DNA of 64,000 nt, from contig NZ_CP082322.1 of the NCBI RefSeq assembly GCF_019884725.1, positions 2,790,001-2,854,000 on the forward strand, read 5' to 3'. Origin of the DNA: Leucobacter tenebrionis (lineage in GTDB: Bacteria; Actinomycetota; Actinomycetes; Actinomycetales; Microbacteriaceae). Both the position numbers and the translations under genes were made by a program. The notes under the pieces are model-generated. The model did not search any database. It saw only the letters and a program-made list of their open reading frames with translations, and was not told where the DNA came from. Positions 17,812-27,035 of this stretch are shown here, in pieces (the first letter of the stretch is position 1; each line of letters opens with the position of its first letter).

Positions 17812-19403
17812 AGTGCGGCTCCCTTCCCATCGGTCGCGGAACCGGCCGCGGCGGCGAATGCGGCGGCGAACGAGCCCGGTCGGTGCCGTTGCTCGGGTTC
17901 GTGGCCCGCCATGTAGAGGCCGAGCAGCGCGTCGTCGGCCTCCGCCTTCGGCACCTCCGCCACGATCCTGCCCTCGAACATCACCAGGATGCGCGACGAG
18001 AGCGACATGATCTCGCTGAGCTCGGCGGAGATGAGCAGCAGCGCGCCGCCGCGGTCGCGATACTCGCAGAGCTCGCGGTGGATCGCCTCGATGGCGCCGA
18101 TGTCGACGCCGCGTGTGGGCTGCTCGGCGATGAGCAGCGGCGAGCCGTAGTCGAGCTCTCGTGCGACGACGACCTTCTGCAGGTTGCCGCCGGAGAGCGT
18201 GCCCACGGGCGTGGACGGCCCGGCGATCTTCACGCCGAATCGAGCGATGAGCCGCTTGGCGTGCTCGAGCATCGCGCCGCGGGAGAGCAGACCGCGCTGC
18301 AGCAGGGGCGCTTTGCGATGGTGGCCCAGGGCGAGATTGTCGATGGCGTCGGCGGTGCCCGCGCTGCCGACCGCGTGACGATCCTCGGGGATGTAGGCGA
18401 TGCCGCCGTCGCGCCGCTGGGCGATCGTCGCGCGGCTCAGATCCTCGCCCGCGACCGAGACCGTGCCCGAGGTCGCCTGCCGCATGCCGATGATCGCCTC
18501 CGCGAGCTCGACCTGACCGTTGCCCGCGACGCCGGCGATGCCGACGATCTCGCCCGAGCGCACGAACAGCTCGGCCTCAGAGACGGCGTCCCGTTCGCCG
18601 GCGCCGGGAACGGTGAGGCCGCGCACGTCGAGCACCACCTCTCCCGGATCCTGCGCGGGAGGCGGTGTGGTGAGATCGACATCGCGGCCCGTCATGTGCC
18701 GGGTGATCTCAGCCGGCGAGCTCTCCGCCGTGACCAGCTGGGCGACGTTTCGGCCGTCGCGCAGCACCGTGACCCGGTCGGAGATCGCCATGACCTCGTT
18801 CAGCTTGTGCGTGATGATGATGATCGTGCGGCCATCGGCTTTGAGGGCGCGCAGCACGTCGAAGAGGCGCTCGGTCTCCTGCGGGGTGAGCACGGCGGTG
18901 GGCTCATCGAGGATCAGCACGCGCGCCTCGCGGTACAGCGCCTTCACGATCTCGACGCGCTGCAGCACACCGACGGGCACGGAGTCGACGCGGGCGTTCG
19001 GATCGATCGAGAGGCCGTAGCGCTCGGCGATCTCGGCGACCTGCCTGCCGGCCTCCTGGCGATCGATGAGGCCGCGCTTCGTGGGCTCCGCGCGGAACAC
19101 GACGTTCTCGGCGATGGTGAGCGAGGGGAAGAGCTTGAACGACTGGAAGACCATGCCGATCCCCGCGTCGATCGCGTCGAGCGGGGAGGAGAGGGAGCGG
19201 CGCTCGCCGCGGATGAAGATCTCGCCCTCGTCGGGCTGGTAGACGCCGGCGAGCATCGACATCAGGATCGACTTGCCGGCGCCGTTCTCACCCATCAGCG
19301 CATGGATCTCGCCGGTCTCGACCTCGAAGTCGACGTTGTCATCGGCGAGCACGCCGGGAAAGCGCTTGGTGATGCCGCGCATCGAGACCTCGGCGACCAT
19401 CAT
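17808..19403 (-). CDS. ABC transporter ATP-binding protein, double ABC (BMP/nucleoside type)
   Basis: 531 residues with two ABC domains in tandem, as in NupO/RbsA. First domain: Walker A GENGAGKS (about 38), Walker B LILDEPTAV; second domain: degenerate Walker A GVAGNGQVEL and signature LSGGNLQKV with AEQPTRGVD. The gene starts with two adjacent ATGs; the second (19400) has better spacing from AGGAG. It powers the two permeases downstream. Confidence 0.93.
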   Translation of the reverse strand: MMVAEVSMRGITKRFPGVLADDNVDFEVETGEIHALMGENGAGKSILMSMLAGVYQPDEGEIFIRGERRSLSSPLDAIDAGIGMVFQSFKLFPSLTIAENVVFRAEPTKRGLIDRQEAGRQVAEIAERYGLSIDPNARVDSVPVGVLQRVEIVKALYREARVLILDEPTAVLTPQETERLFDVLRALKADGRTIIIITHKLNEVMAISDRVTVLRDGRNVAQLVTAESSPAEITRHMTGRDVDLTTPPPAQDPGEVVLDVRGLTVPGAGERDAVSEAELFVRSGEIVGIAGVAGNGQVELAEAIIGMRQATSGTVSVAGEDLSRATIAQRRDGGIAYIPEDRHAVGSAGTADAIDNLALGHHRKAPLLQRGLLSRGAMLEHAKRLIARFGVKIAGPSTPVGTLSGGNLQKVVVARELDYGSPLLIAEQPTRGVDIGAIEAIHRELCEYRDRGGALLLISAELSEIMSLSSRILVMFEGRIVAEVPKAEADDALLGLYMAGHEPEQRHRPGSFAAAFAAAAGSATDGKGAAL

Positions 19404-19438
19404 CGCTCCTTCGGGTTGCTGCTGGGTGAGGGGTGGGG

Positions 19439-19570
19439 ATCCTGCGACTCGCTTCGCTCGCGCAGGATCACGGAGGGGGGTGCGTCGGCCAGGACGGCAG
19501 GGGGCGGGCCGAGCAGAACCCCGGAGGGGGCGCGTCGCGCAGGATGACGGCTCAGACCGTCATCCTGCGC
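19439..19570. repeat. Pair of ATCCTGCG/CGCAGGAT palindromes
   Basis: The 187-bp gap between the binding protein and ATPase genes holds two members of the dispersed repeat: ATCCTGCG...CGCAGGAT (19439-19468) and a perfect 14-bp stem GCGCAGGATGACGG / CCGTCATCCTGCGC (19537-19550, 19557-19570) with loop CTCAGA. The second lies just after the binding protein gene and could lower expression of the downstream ATPase. Confidence 0.78.
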
Positions 19571-19590
19571 GAGCGCCGGATCCTTCGGGA

Positions 19591-20652
19591 CTACGCGGTC
19601 GGGTCCTTGACCTCGACCTTGCCGCTCACGATGTCATCGCGAGCCTGCTCGACCTTCTCGAGAACGTCGGGGTTCTCCATGACGGTGCACTGCGAGTCGG
19701 CGGCATCCTCGGTGAGGCTGACGATGGTCATGCCCTCTTCCTTCAGGCCGAACGAGGTGGTCGCCTCGGCCGAGCCCTTGCCGTCCATGATCTCGCCGAC
19801 GACGGTCTCGACGACCTTGTCGACCGCCTTGATGGTGCCGTCGACCACGAAGCCCGGCGCCATGGGGCACTGGTTGGCGTCGACGCCGTAGGCAGAGAAG
19901 CCCTTCTCGGCCGCGGCCTCCATGATGCCGCCGTTCGCCGCAGCGCCGACCGCGAAGACCTGATCGACGCCGGTGCCGGCGAAGGCGATCGCCTGCTCCT
20001 TGGCGCGGGCGGTGTCGGCGAACGGGTTGTCGCCGCCGATGACCTGCGGTGCGACCGTGTCGACATCGGGGTTGACGCTCTTCGCGCCCTCCGCGAAGCC
20101 GTCGGAGTACTTCGCGAGCAGCGGGATGTCGAGGGAGATGACCGAGCCGACCTTGTTCGCCTGGGTCAGGAGACCGGCCTCGACGCCGAGCAGGTAGGAG
20201 GGCTCCTGCTCGCGGAAGGTGGCCTGGTAGAGGTTCTCGGGGGCGCCCTCGACGAAGGTGTCGATGAGCACGAACTTCTGCTGCGGGTTCTGCTCGGCGA
20301 GCTCCACGGCGACGTCGCCGAACTGGAACCCGAGCATCACGATGACCTCGGGGGCCTCGGCGATCGCGGCCTCGAGGTTCGAGCGTCGCGTCGCGTCGTC
20401 CTTCGACTCGAAGGTCTTGGCGCTGCCCTCGAACTCCTCGGCCACGTTGTCGATGCCGACCTTGCCCGACTTGAGGAACTCATTCTGACCGATCGGGTCG
20501 CTCGTGATGTAGATGAACGAGGGGCCCTCGGCGCCGGCGTCGGCGCTGCCGCCGTCGGCGTTACCGCCGCCGGAGCAGGAGGTGAGCAGAAGCGCGGCCG
20601 ATGCGGCTCCCGCGATCAGGGCCGCGCGAGCGCGACGCTTGGTGAAGAACAT
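19591..20652 (-). CDS. BMP family ABC transporter substrate-binding lipoprotein
   Basis: 353 residues. A lipoprotein signal peptide (basic start, hydrophobic core, lipobox LLTSC with Cys near residue 23) precedes a BMP/PnrA-type domain (FIYITSDPIGQNEFLKSGKVG..., later IGGDNPFADTARAKEQAIAFAGTGVDQVFAVGAAANGG). Family members bind nucleosides or related compounds. ATG 20652 lies inside a much longer open frame whose upstream part is the shadow of mtnA. Confidence 0.9.
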   Translation of the reverse strand: MFFTKRRARAALIAGAASAALLLTSCSGGGNADGGSADAGAEGPSFIYITSDPIGQNEFLKSGKVGIDNVAEEFEGSAKTFESKDDATRRSNLEAAIAEAPEVIVMLGFQFGDVAVELAEQNPQQKFVLIDTFVEGAPENLYQATFREQEPSYLLGVEAGLLTQANKVGSVISLDIPLLAKYSDGFAEGAKSVNPDVDTVAPQVIGGDNPFADTARAKEQAIAFAGTGVDQVFAVGAAANGGIMEAAAEKGFSAYGVDANQCPMAPGFVVDGTIKAVDKVVETVVGEIMDGKGSAEATTSFGLKEEGMTIVSLTEDAADSQCTVMENPDVLEKVEQARDDIVSGKVEVKDPTA

Positions 20653-20717
20653 TGATGATCCTTTCGAATGGGTGGATGAGGCCGCGCCGGTGGGTGAGCC
20701 TCTCACAGCGATACAGC

Positions 20718-21761
20718 TTAGGCGCGCAGATCCTCGAGCGGGACACCGGTGAGGGTGTCGCCCCTCCCCGGCAGGATCACGCGACGCTCGGTCACGATGG
20801 CGGTGATGAGTTCGCGGGGCGTGACGTCGAAGGCGGGATTGACCGCGCCGATGCCCTCGGGGGCGGTGCGGGTGCCGCCGAATCCCGCGACCTCTGCGAC
20901 GCCGCGATCCTCGATCTCGATGTCGGCGCCGCTCGCAGTCGACATGTCGATCGTCGATTCGGGCGCGACGACGATGAACGGCACACCGGCGTGCTGCGCC
21001 GCGAGCGCGAGCGAGAACGAGCCGATCTTGTTGGCGGTGTCGCCGTTCGCGGCGATCCGATCCGCCCCGATGAATACGGCGTCGGCGATGCCACGGGACA
21101 GCAGGAAGGGCCCCGCCGAGTCGATGAGCAGGCGGAACGGCGCCTCCATGCGCTGCAGCTCCCACGCGGTGAGGCGGGCTCCCTGCAGCAGCGGGCGCGT
21201 CTCGAGCGGGAACGCCTCTTCGAGCGAACCCTGCTCGAGGAGGGTCTGGATCACCCCGAGCGCGGTGCCGCGCTCGACCGTGGCGAGGCTGCCGGTGTTG
21301 CAGATGGTCATCACCCGCACGCGATCCTTGCCGGTGAGTTCGCGGGTCAGATCCGCGCCCCGCAGACCCATCGAGACGCAGGCGGCGATGTCCTCGTCGC
21401 GAATCGCGAGCGCCTCCTCGAGGATCGCCTCCGCGCCGTCTTCGAGACGAGTGAGCGCGCGATCCACACCCCACGAGAGGTTCACCGCGGTCGGCCTCGC
21501 CTCGCGCAGCAGCTTCGCCTGGCGACGCACCTCGTCGCGATCCAGTTCCGCGTCCCCGCACGCAGCGGCGACGCTCGCGGCGATGAGCGCGGTTCCCATC
21601 GCTCCGGCGACGCCGAGCGCCGGGGCGCCGCGAACCGCGAGCCGCTGGATATCGTCGATGAGCTCGGGGAGCTCGGTGACCCGCAGCACCTCGATGCGGT
21701 GCGGCAGCAGGGTCTGGTCGATCAGTTCGATGGCTCCGTCGACCCAGTCGATCGTTCGCAA
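20718..21761 (-). CDS. mtnA: S-methyl-5-thioribose-1-phosphate isomerase
   Basis: 347 residues, full length. The enzyme converts methylthioribose-1-phosphate to methylthioribulose-1-phosphate in methionine salvage. Catalytic Cys155 is in ICNTGSLAT and Asp234 in GADRIAANGD, matching the Cys/Asp pair of known MtnA proteins; VRGAPALGVAGAMG near residue 43 binds substrate. The start is TTG 21761, six bases after AGGGGG. It heads a run with a BMP-type importer, so that importer may bring in methylthioribose, methylthioadenosine or a related nucleoside (inference). No other mtn gene is in the window. Confidence 0.92.
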   Translation of the reverse strand: MRTIDWVDGAIELIDQTLLPHRIEVLRVTELPELIDDIQRLAVRGAPALGVAGAMGTALIAASVAAACGDAELDRDEVRRQAKLLREARPTAVNLSWGVDRALTRLEDGAEAILEEALAIRDEDIAACVSMGLRGADLTRELTGKDRVRVMTICNTGSLATVERGTALGVIQTLLEQGSLEEAFPLETRPLLQGARLTAWELQRMEAPFRLLIDSAGPFLLSRGIADAVFIGADRIAANGDTANKIGSFSLALAAQHAGVPFIVVAPESTIDMSTASGADIEIEDRGVAEVAGFGGTRTAPEGIGAVNPAFDVTPRELITAIVTERRVILPGRGDTLTGVPLEDLRA

Positions 21762-22006
21762 GCGGTGCCCCCTATGTGCGTATGAATGGCTGCACTCCAG
21801 GATACCGTCACAGCTCCGCGGATGGGTTCACGAGTCGGTCACGAGGTGTTCACGGATGAACGCGCGTGTCACTGGCGGTTCCCCGGGTGGTCGGCGTAGC
21901 GTGTGAAGCGTCGGGCAGGGTGCCCGACCGAGGGAGGCCCGCCGGCACCGCTCGGAGTGTCGACCTCGCTGAAACGGGGCAGCCGCCCCGGAGCAGAGGA
22001 GCCATC

Positions 22007-23395
22007 GTGGCCGAATTCCAGCACCCCGCAACCGCCCGGCTGACTCAGACGGGGGACGAGCAGGCGCAGCCATCCGGCGCGCACGACGATCTCGCGGCCG
22101 CGAGGCAAGCGCAGCGCAGCTACGTGCTCGACACCTCGGTGCTGCTGAGCGATCCGTCGGCGCTCTTCCGCTTCGCCGAGCACTCCGTCGTGCTACCCGT
22201 GGTGGTCGTCATCGAACTCGAGAAGAAGCGCCACGATCCCGAGCTCGGCTACTTCGCACGCCGCGCGCTGCGCATCCTCGATGAACTGCGGGAGAAGCAC
22301 CTGCGCCTCGACTTCCCGGTGCCCGTCGGCGAGGCCGGCGGCACGCTGCGCGTCGAGCTCAACCACTCCAGCGTCGACGGTCTGCCGAGCGGCATGCGCC
22401 TGGGCGACAACGACACCCGCATCCTCGCGGTCGCTCAGAACCTCGCGAGCGAGGGGCTCGAGGTCACGGTCGTCTCGAAGGATCTGCCGATGCGCCTCAA
22501 GGCCGCAGCCCTCGGGCTCGGCTCGGAGGAGTACCGCGCCGAGCAGGCGCACGACGACGCCTACACGGGCACCGCAGCCGTCGACCTCGACGAGGAGCGG
22601 ATGCGCGAGCTGTGGGACGAGGGACGCCTCGACGGGGTCGGCGAGGTCGAGGGGATTCCGCGCGGTACCGGTCTGGTGCTCACCTCGCCCCGCGGCTCGG
22701 CGCTCGGACGCATCGACGGGCCGGGCTCGCTGCGGCTCGTGCGCGGCGACCGGGAGGTGTTCGGGATCACCGGTCGCAGCGCCGAGCAGCGACTCGCGAT
22801 CGACCTGCTGCTCGACCCCGGCTTCGGCATCGTCTCGCTCGGCGGCAACGCTGGTACGGGCAAGTCGGCGCTCGCGCTCGCCGCGGGGCTCGAAGCGGTG
22901 CTCGAGCGGCGGCAGCACCGCAAGATCATGGTGTTCAGGCCCCTGTACGCGGTCGGCGGGCAGGAGCTGGGCTATCTGCCGGGGGACCGCGAGGAGAAGA
23001 TGGGGCCGTGGGCGCAGGCCGTCTTCGACACGCTCGGATCGATCGTCTCCGAGAACGTGCTCGACGAGGTGATCGCCCGTGACCTGATCGAGGTGCTGCC
23101 CCTCACCCACATCCGCGGACGCTCGCTGCACGACGCCTTCGTGATCGTCGACGAGGCGCAATCGCTCGAGCGGGGCGTGCTGCTCACGATGCTGTCGAGG
23201 ATCGGCCAGAACTCGCGGGTGGTGCTCACGCACGATGTCGCGCAGCGCGACAACCTGAGGGTGGGGCGCTACGACGGCATCGCCGCGGTGATCGAGAAGC
23301 TCAAGGGGCACCCGCTCTTCGGCCACGTGACGCTCACCCGCTCCGAGCGGAGCGAGATCGCGGCGCTCGTCACAGAGCTGCTCGACACGCCCTGA
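22007..23395 (+). CDS. PIN-PhoH protein (PhoH2-type RNase/ATPase)
   Basis: 462 residues. An N-terminal PIN nuclease domain ([12 protein letters not shown] at about 38-49, further acidic residues in GDNDTRIL) is fused to a PhoH ATPase with Walker A GNAGTGKS and Walker B FVIVDEAQ. Such PhoH2 proteins unwind and cut RNA. The start is GTG 22007, five bases after AGAGGAG; a longer open frame upstream has no conserved sequence. A short hairpin GGGGC/GCCCC lies at 21975-21989 just before the ribosome site. Its stop is one base from the stop of the convergent SGNH hydrolase. Confidence 0.92.
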   Translation: MAEFQHPATARLTQTGDEQAQPSGAHDDLAAARQAQRSYVLDTSVLLSDPSALFRFAEHSVVLPVVVVIELEKKRHDPELGYFARRALRILDELREKHLRLDFPVPVGEAGGTLRVELNHSSVDGLPSGMRLGDNDTRILAVAQNLASEGLEVTVVSKDLPMRLKAAALGLGSEEYRAEQAHDDAYTGTAAVDLDEERMRELWDEGRLDGVGEVEGIPRGTGLVLTSPRGSALGRIDGPGSLRLVRGDREVFGITGRSAEQRLAIDLLLDPGFGIVSLGGNAGTGKSALALAAGLEAVLERRQHRKIMVFRPLYAVGGQELGYLPGDREEKMGPWAQAVFDTLGSIVSENVLDEVIARDLIEVLPLTHIRGRSLHDAFVIVDEAQSLERGVLLTMLSRIGQNSRVVLTHDVAQRDNLRVGRYDGIAAVIEKLKGHPLFGHVTLTRSERSEIAALVTELLDTP

Positions 23396-23396
23396 G

Positions 23397-24164
23397 TCAG
23401 TGCCGACGCATCCACTGCTCGACGCGCGGCTCGACGAGCGGCCAGAACGCGTCGGCCCAGACCTCGTAGCCGCGATCGTTCGGGTGGAATGCGTCCTCGG
23501 CGAACTCGGTCAGGATCCCCCTGATGCCCCGCTCCCGGGTCGCCCGGTAGACGGGGGCGATCTCGTGCCCGCGCGGCTCGGCCACGGCGTGCAGGATCAG
23601 GTTCGCCTCCCGCACCGCACCCTCCCTCCAGGGGAGATGGAACGAGGGGATCTCCCCGACGATGGTGCGCTTCGGCAGCCCGTCGAGGATCCGGCTCAGA
23701 TTGCGGTGGAAGGCCACTGGATCCCACGCGGCGATGTCGTTCGCGCCGATGGCCAGCGTCACGAGGTCGGGATGCTTTTTCAGGGGGTTCACGGTGCGCG
23801 GCAGCTGATCCCGGGCGCATAGGAAGCTCGTCGCACCCGACACTCCGAGGTTGGTGACGTGCACGGGTTCGCCGATCCTGGCCTCGATGCGGTCGGTGAT
23901 CTGCCCGACATAGCTGCGGCCCGGACTGCTCGCGCCGATCCCCTGAGCCGTCGAATCGCCGATGGCGAGGTAGAAGAACCGCCCGGGCACCCTGCGGCGC
24001 TCCCGCCACCAGGCAGCCGTGACGGGCTGCATGTCGGAGAGCGCCCACATGGGCCGTTCGGCCCGCTCCAGCCACGCCTTGCGGCCGAGGCGACGGGCGA
24101 GCCAGGCCTGCGTCGACAACGAGATCGCCTGCAGGCCCTGCAGCGGGGGAACGCCTGGCATCAT
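23397..24164 (-). CDS. SGNH/GDSL-type hydrolase
   Basis: 255 residues. The blocks of the SGNH fold are present: GDSTAQGIG (nucleophile Ser, about residue 71), GVSGA (Gly), GANDI (Asn) and FHPNDRGY (Asp/His pair). Members are esterases or lipases acting on acyl or acetyl esters. TACTCT (24171-24176) lies six bases before ATG 24164, suggesting a leaderless message; the GGAGGG between them could serve the second ATG at 24161. The long open frame upstream is a shadow of the neighbouring gene. Confidence 0.88.
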   Translation of the reverse strand: MMPGVPPLQGLQAISLSTQAWLARRLGRKAWLERAERPMWALSDMQPVTAAWWRERRRVPGRFFYLAIGDSTAQGIGASSPGRSYVGQITDRIEARIGEPVHVTNLGVSGATSFLCARDQLPRTVNPLKKHPDLVTLAIGANDIAAWDPVAFHRNLSRILDGLPKRTIVGEIPSFHLPWREGAVREANLILHAVAEPRGHEIAPVYRATRERGIRGILTEFAEDAFHPNDRGYEVWADAFWPLVEPRVEQWMRRH

Positions 24165-24198
24165 CCCTCCAGAGTAGCGGGAGCTCCCGTGCGCACGC

Positions 24199-24270
24199 GG
24201 ATCCTGCCCGCGCGATAGTACGCCCCCGTATCGAGCGAGCCTCCGAGCACGCGCAGGATCTCTCCCTAGG
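24199..24270. repeat. Weak ATCCTGC/GCAGGAT pair upstream of asnB
   Basis: GATCCTGC (near 24200) and GCAGGATC (near 24263) flank a loop of about 50 bases in the gap between the SGNH hydrolase and asparagine synthetase genes. This is a loose member of the dispersed palindrome family. Confidence 0.35.
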
Positions 24271-24330
24271 GTGGGAGGCGAGACCGTGAACACCACAGAG
24301 ATTGAAGCAACCGAGAGGGGTTGATCGATC

Positions 24331-25932
24331 ATGTCGGCGATCGTCGCTGCACATGGACCATTCGACGGGCAATTGGGGCTGCGCATGCTGCAGCGCATGC
24401 GGCACCGGGGGAGCGACGGGCTCGGGCACCGCAGCGGCGAGGGCTGGTGGCTCGGCACGCAGCGGCTGGCCATCATGGATCCCGGGCCCGACGCGGAGCC
24501 GCTGACCGGGATCTCCGACGGCACCGGTGAGCTCTGGCTCGCCGGCGACGGTGAGATCTACAACCACCGTCGCATCCGGGAACGGCTGGGAACCTCGGCC
24601 CGCGGATCCGACTTCGAGGCGGTGCTGCAGCTCGTGCGCCGGCGCGGCGCTGCGGCCTTCGAGTCGCTCTGGGGCGCCTTCGCGCTCGTCGTCGCGGGCG
24701 ACGGCATCGCCGGCGCCGACGAGCGCGACGAGCGCACGGGCAGAGGGGACGGGGCGAGCGTCGGCGAGAGCGCGGACACGGGCGGCTTCTTCGCCGTGAC
24801 GCGGGATGTCTTCGGGATCGCGCCGCTGTACTGGGCGCAGCGCGACGGCACCGTGCTCTTCGCCTCAGAACTCAAGGCCTTCGACGATGACTGGCGCGGA
24901 CTCGTCGAGCCGTTCCCGCCGGGCCACGTCTGGACGCCGCAGACCGGCCTCGTCGCGGGGCCCGAGCAGCCCAGCATGGGCCCGGTGCTGCTGAAGAGCC
25001 GGGATCCTCGCGAGGAGCCGCCCGCGTGGGTCTTCGCCGCGCTGCGCGAGACCCTCGTGCGCGCCGTCGAGCAGAGCCTCGACGCGAGCGCGCCCGTCGG
25101 CGTGCTGCTCTCAGGCGGCGTCGACTCGAGCATCGTCACGGCGATCGCCGCGAAGCTCATGCGCGAGCGAGGCAAGACACTGCCGAGCTTCGCGGTGGGC
25201 ATGGAGGGGAGCCGCGATCTCGCCGCCGCGCGACTCGTCGCCGAGCACACCGGCACCGAGCACCACGAGCTCGTCTACACGGCGGAGGAGGCCATCGCCC
25301 TCGTGCCGCAGGTGGTCTCCGAACTCGAGTCCTTCGATCCGACGCTCGTGCACAGCGCGGTGCCCCACCACCTCGTCGCGGCGCTCGCCGCCGAGCGGGT
25401 GAAAGTGGTGCTCGCGGGGGAAGGAGCCGACGAACTGTTCGCCGGTTACAGCCACTTCGGGAGGCACGAGAGCGGCGACCGACTGCACGAGGAACTGCTC
25501 GAGACCATCGCCGGTATGCACATCGGTGGCCTGCAGCGCGTCGATCGCGTCGCGGCGGCGCACGGGATCGAACCGCGCATGCCCTTCCTCGACCTCGACT
25601 TCGTGGAGCTCGCGATGGCGCTGCCGCCGGAGTGGAAGCTGCTGCGAGACGAGCGCCCGGCCAAGTGGCTGCTGCGCCGCGCCTTCGACGGCTGGCTGCC
25701 CGACGAGGTGCTGTGGCGCCGCAAGGAGCAGTTCGGGCAGGGCACCGGCATGAACGTGGTGCTGCGCGAGCACTACGGGGCGAGCTGCTCCGAGGAGGAT
25801 CTGGCGCGCGAGGGATCCCTGGTCGACCCGCCGTTGCGCACCAGGGAGGAACTCGCCTACTACCGGATGTTCGTGGCGGCGCTCACAGGGATCGACGCCG
25901 AGCGCAACGTCGGCCGCTTCGTAGAGGCCTGA
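24331..25932 (+). CDS. asnB: Asparagine synthetase-like protein lacking the glutaminase Cys
   Basis: 533 residues. The two-domain layout of AsnB is clear: N-terminal glutaminase fold (RHRGSDG at 24-30, where RHRGPDG is usual) and a synthetase domain with the PP-loop SGGVDSS (261-267), GEGADELFAGY and a C-terminal FLDLDFVE and RKEQFGQG. The N-terminus reads MSAIVAAHG, so the catalytic Cys2 of the MCGIV motif is Ser. An insertion of about 30 polar residues (about 123-152) is also unusual. It may use free ammonia, or make a different amide bond as do beta-lactam synthetases. ATG 24331 follows GAGAGGGG. Confidence 0.85.
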   Translation: MSAIVAAHGPFDGQLGLRMLQRMRHRGSDGLGHRSGEGWWLGTQRLAIMDPGPDAEPLTGISDGTGELWLAGDGEIYNHRRIRERLGTSARGSDFEAVLQLVRRRGAAAFESLWGAFALVVAGDGIAGADERDERTGRGDGASVGESADTGGFFAVTRDVFGIAPLYWAQRDGTVLFASELKAFDDDWRGLVEPFPPGHVWTPQTGLVAGPEQPSMGPVLLKSRDPREEPPAWVFAALRETLVRAVEQSLDASAPVGVLLSGGVDSSIVTAIAAKLMRERGKTLPSFAVGMEGSRDLAAARLVAEHTGTEHHELVYTAEEAIALVPQVVSELESFDPTLVHSAVPHHLVAALAAERVKVVLAGEGADELFAGYSHFGRHESGDRLHEELLETIAGMHIGGLQRVDRVAAAHGIEPRMPFLDLDFVELAMALPPEWKLLRDERPAKWLLRRAFDGWLPDEVLWRRKEQFGQGTGMNVVLREHYGASCSEEDLAREGSLVDPPLRTREELAYYRMFVAALTGIDAERNVGRFVEA

Positions 25933-25976
25933 CGGGGCGAGGGCCGGGAGCGGATGCGCCCGGCCCCCACCGCCGA

Positions 25977-26909
25977 TCAGTCGATGAAGCCCTGCTCCTG
26001 CAGCCACTCCTCGGCCACGTCGCGGGGATCCTCGCCGTCGTTGTCGACTCGCCCGTTGAGCGTCGCCATCACCTCGTTGGTGAGTTCCTCGCTCACCGGG
26101 GCGAGCAATTCGGCGATCGCGGGGTACTCGTCGAGGACGTCCTGGCGAAGCGTCACGGCTCCGGCGTATTCCACGAAGAACCCGCGGTCGTCTTCGAGGA
26201 CCACGAGGTCGTTGGTGATGTTGCGCGCATCCGTCGTCGTGACCTCTCCGAAAGCGCACCCCTCGTTGATCTGTGTGTAGACGAGGTTGAGGTCGACCTC
26301 GACGAGCGGATCGAACTTCACGCCGTAAGCCTCTTCGAGGCCGGGGAGCCCGTCGTCGCGGTTGATGAACTCGCTTGCGGCGCAGATGCCCGCATCATCC
26401 GGGTTCTGCTGCATGTATTCGGCCATGTCCGAGAGCGTCGCGATGCCGTTCTCCTCGGCGAAGTCTCGACCTGTCGCGATGGCGTAGCTGTTCTCGAAGT
26501 TCGCCTGGTCGAGCCAGGCGACGCCGTTCGCGGCGTCCTCCTCCGCGACGGCGGCGAACAGGTCGTCCGGCACGTCTTCCGCCGTGTGACCGAAGTAGTT
26601 CACCCAGGCGGTGCCGGTGTACTCCCAGTAGAGGTCGATCTCGCCCGACACCAGGGCCTCGCGCACGGTGGCGCTGCCGGAGATGCCCGTCTGGTCCGTC
26701 ACGTCGGCACCGGCGTTCTCGAGGACCTCGGCGGCGATGTAGCCGAGGACGATCGATTCGGTGAACTCCTTCGAACCGACCGTGATGGATGCGCCCGACA
26801 GCTCGCCCTCCCCGGATCCGCCGGTATCGCCGGAGCAGGCCGAGAGGCCGAGTGCGAGGGTCATGCCGCCCGCGATGAGTAGATTTCGTGCGGTCTTCCG
26901 AGTGTTCAT
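25977..26909 (-). CDS. Osmoprotectant ABC transporter substrate-binding lipoprotein (copy 2)
   Basis: 310 residues. Lipoprotein signal (lipobox LSAC) followed by an OpuCC/OsmX-type domain: GASITVGSKEFTESIVLGYI, GEIDLYWEYTGTAWVN, ICAASEFINRDDGLPG. Members bind choline, glycine betaine, carnitine or proline betaine. It is a close tandem paralog of the gene immediately upstream. ATG 26909 has GGGGAGAAG ahead of it. The 43 bases between its stop and asnB hold nothing evident. Confidence 0.9.
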   Translation of the reverse strand: MNTRKTARNLLIAGGMTLALGLSACSGDTGGSGEGELSGASITVGSKEFTESIVLGYIAAEVLENAGADVTDQTGISGSATVREALVSGEIDLYWEYTGTAWVNYFGHTAEDVPDDLFAAVAEEDAANGVAWLDQANFENSYAIATGRDFAEENGIATLSDMAEYMQQNPDDAGICAASEFINRDDGLPGLEEAYGVKFDPLVEVDLNLVYTQINEGCAFGEVTTTDARNITNDLVVLEDDRGFFVEYAGAVTLRQDVLDEYPAIAELLAPVSEELTNEVMATLNGRVDNDGEDPRDVAEEWLQEQGFID

Positions 26910-27035
26910 CTTCTTCTCCCCTTCAGGTGATTGCGGTCGGATGATGACAGGTGCGTGACGTCCTCCTTTCATGCAGAAGGGCGTCGATCGAGTGCGGTGC
27001 ACCCGATCGACGCCCTCAGCGCGATCTCATGGTTT

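Noticed and set aside
21762..22006. SAM or other riboswitch upstream of mtnA or phoH
   Set aside because: No recognisable aptamer core or expression platform could be seen; only a short GGGGC/GCCCC hairpin.
24199..24270. Transcription terminator between SGNH hydrolase and asnB
   Set aside because: This DNA is upstream of both divergent genes, so a terminator has no role; it is better listed as a weak repeat.
25026..26882. 618-codon open frame on the plus strand across asnB and the binding protein
   Set aside because: Arg-rich shadow of asnB and of the oppositely oriented lipoprotein gene.
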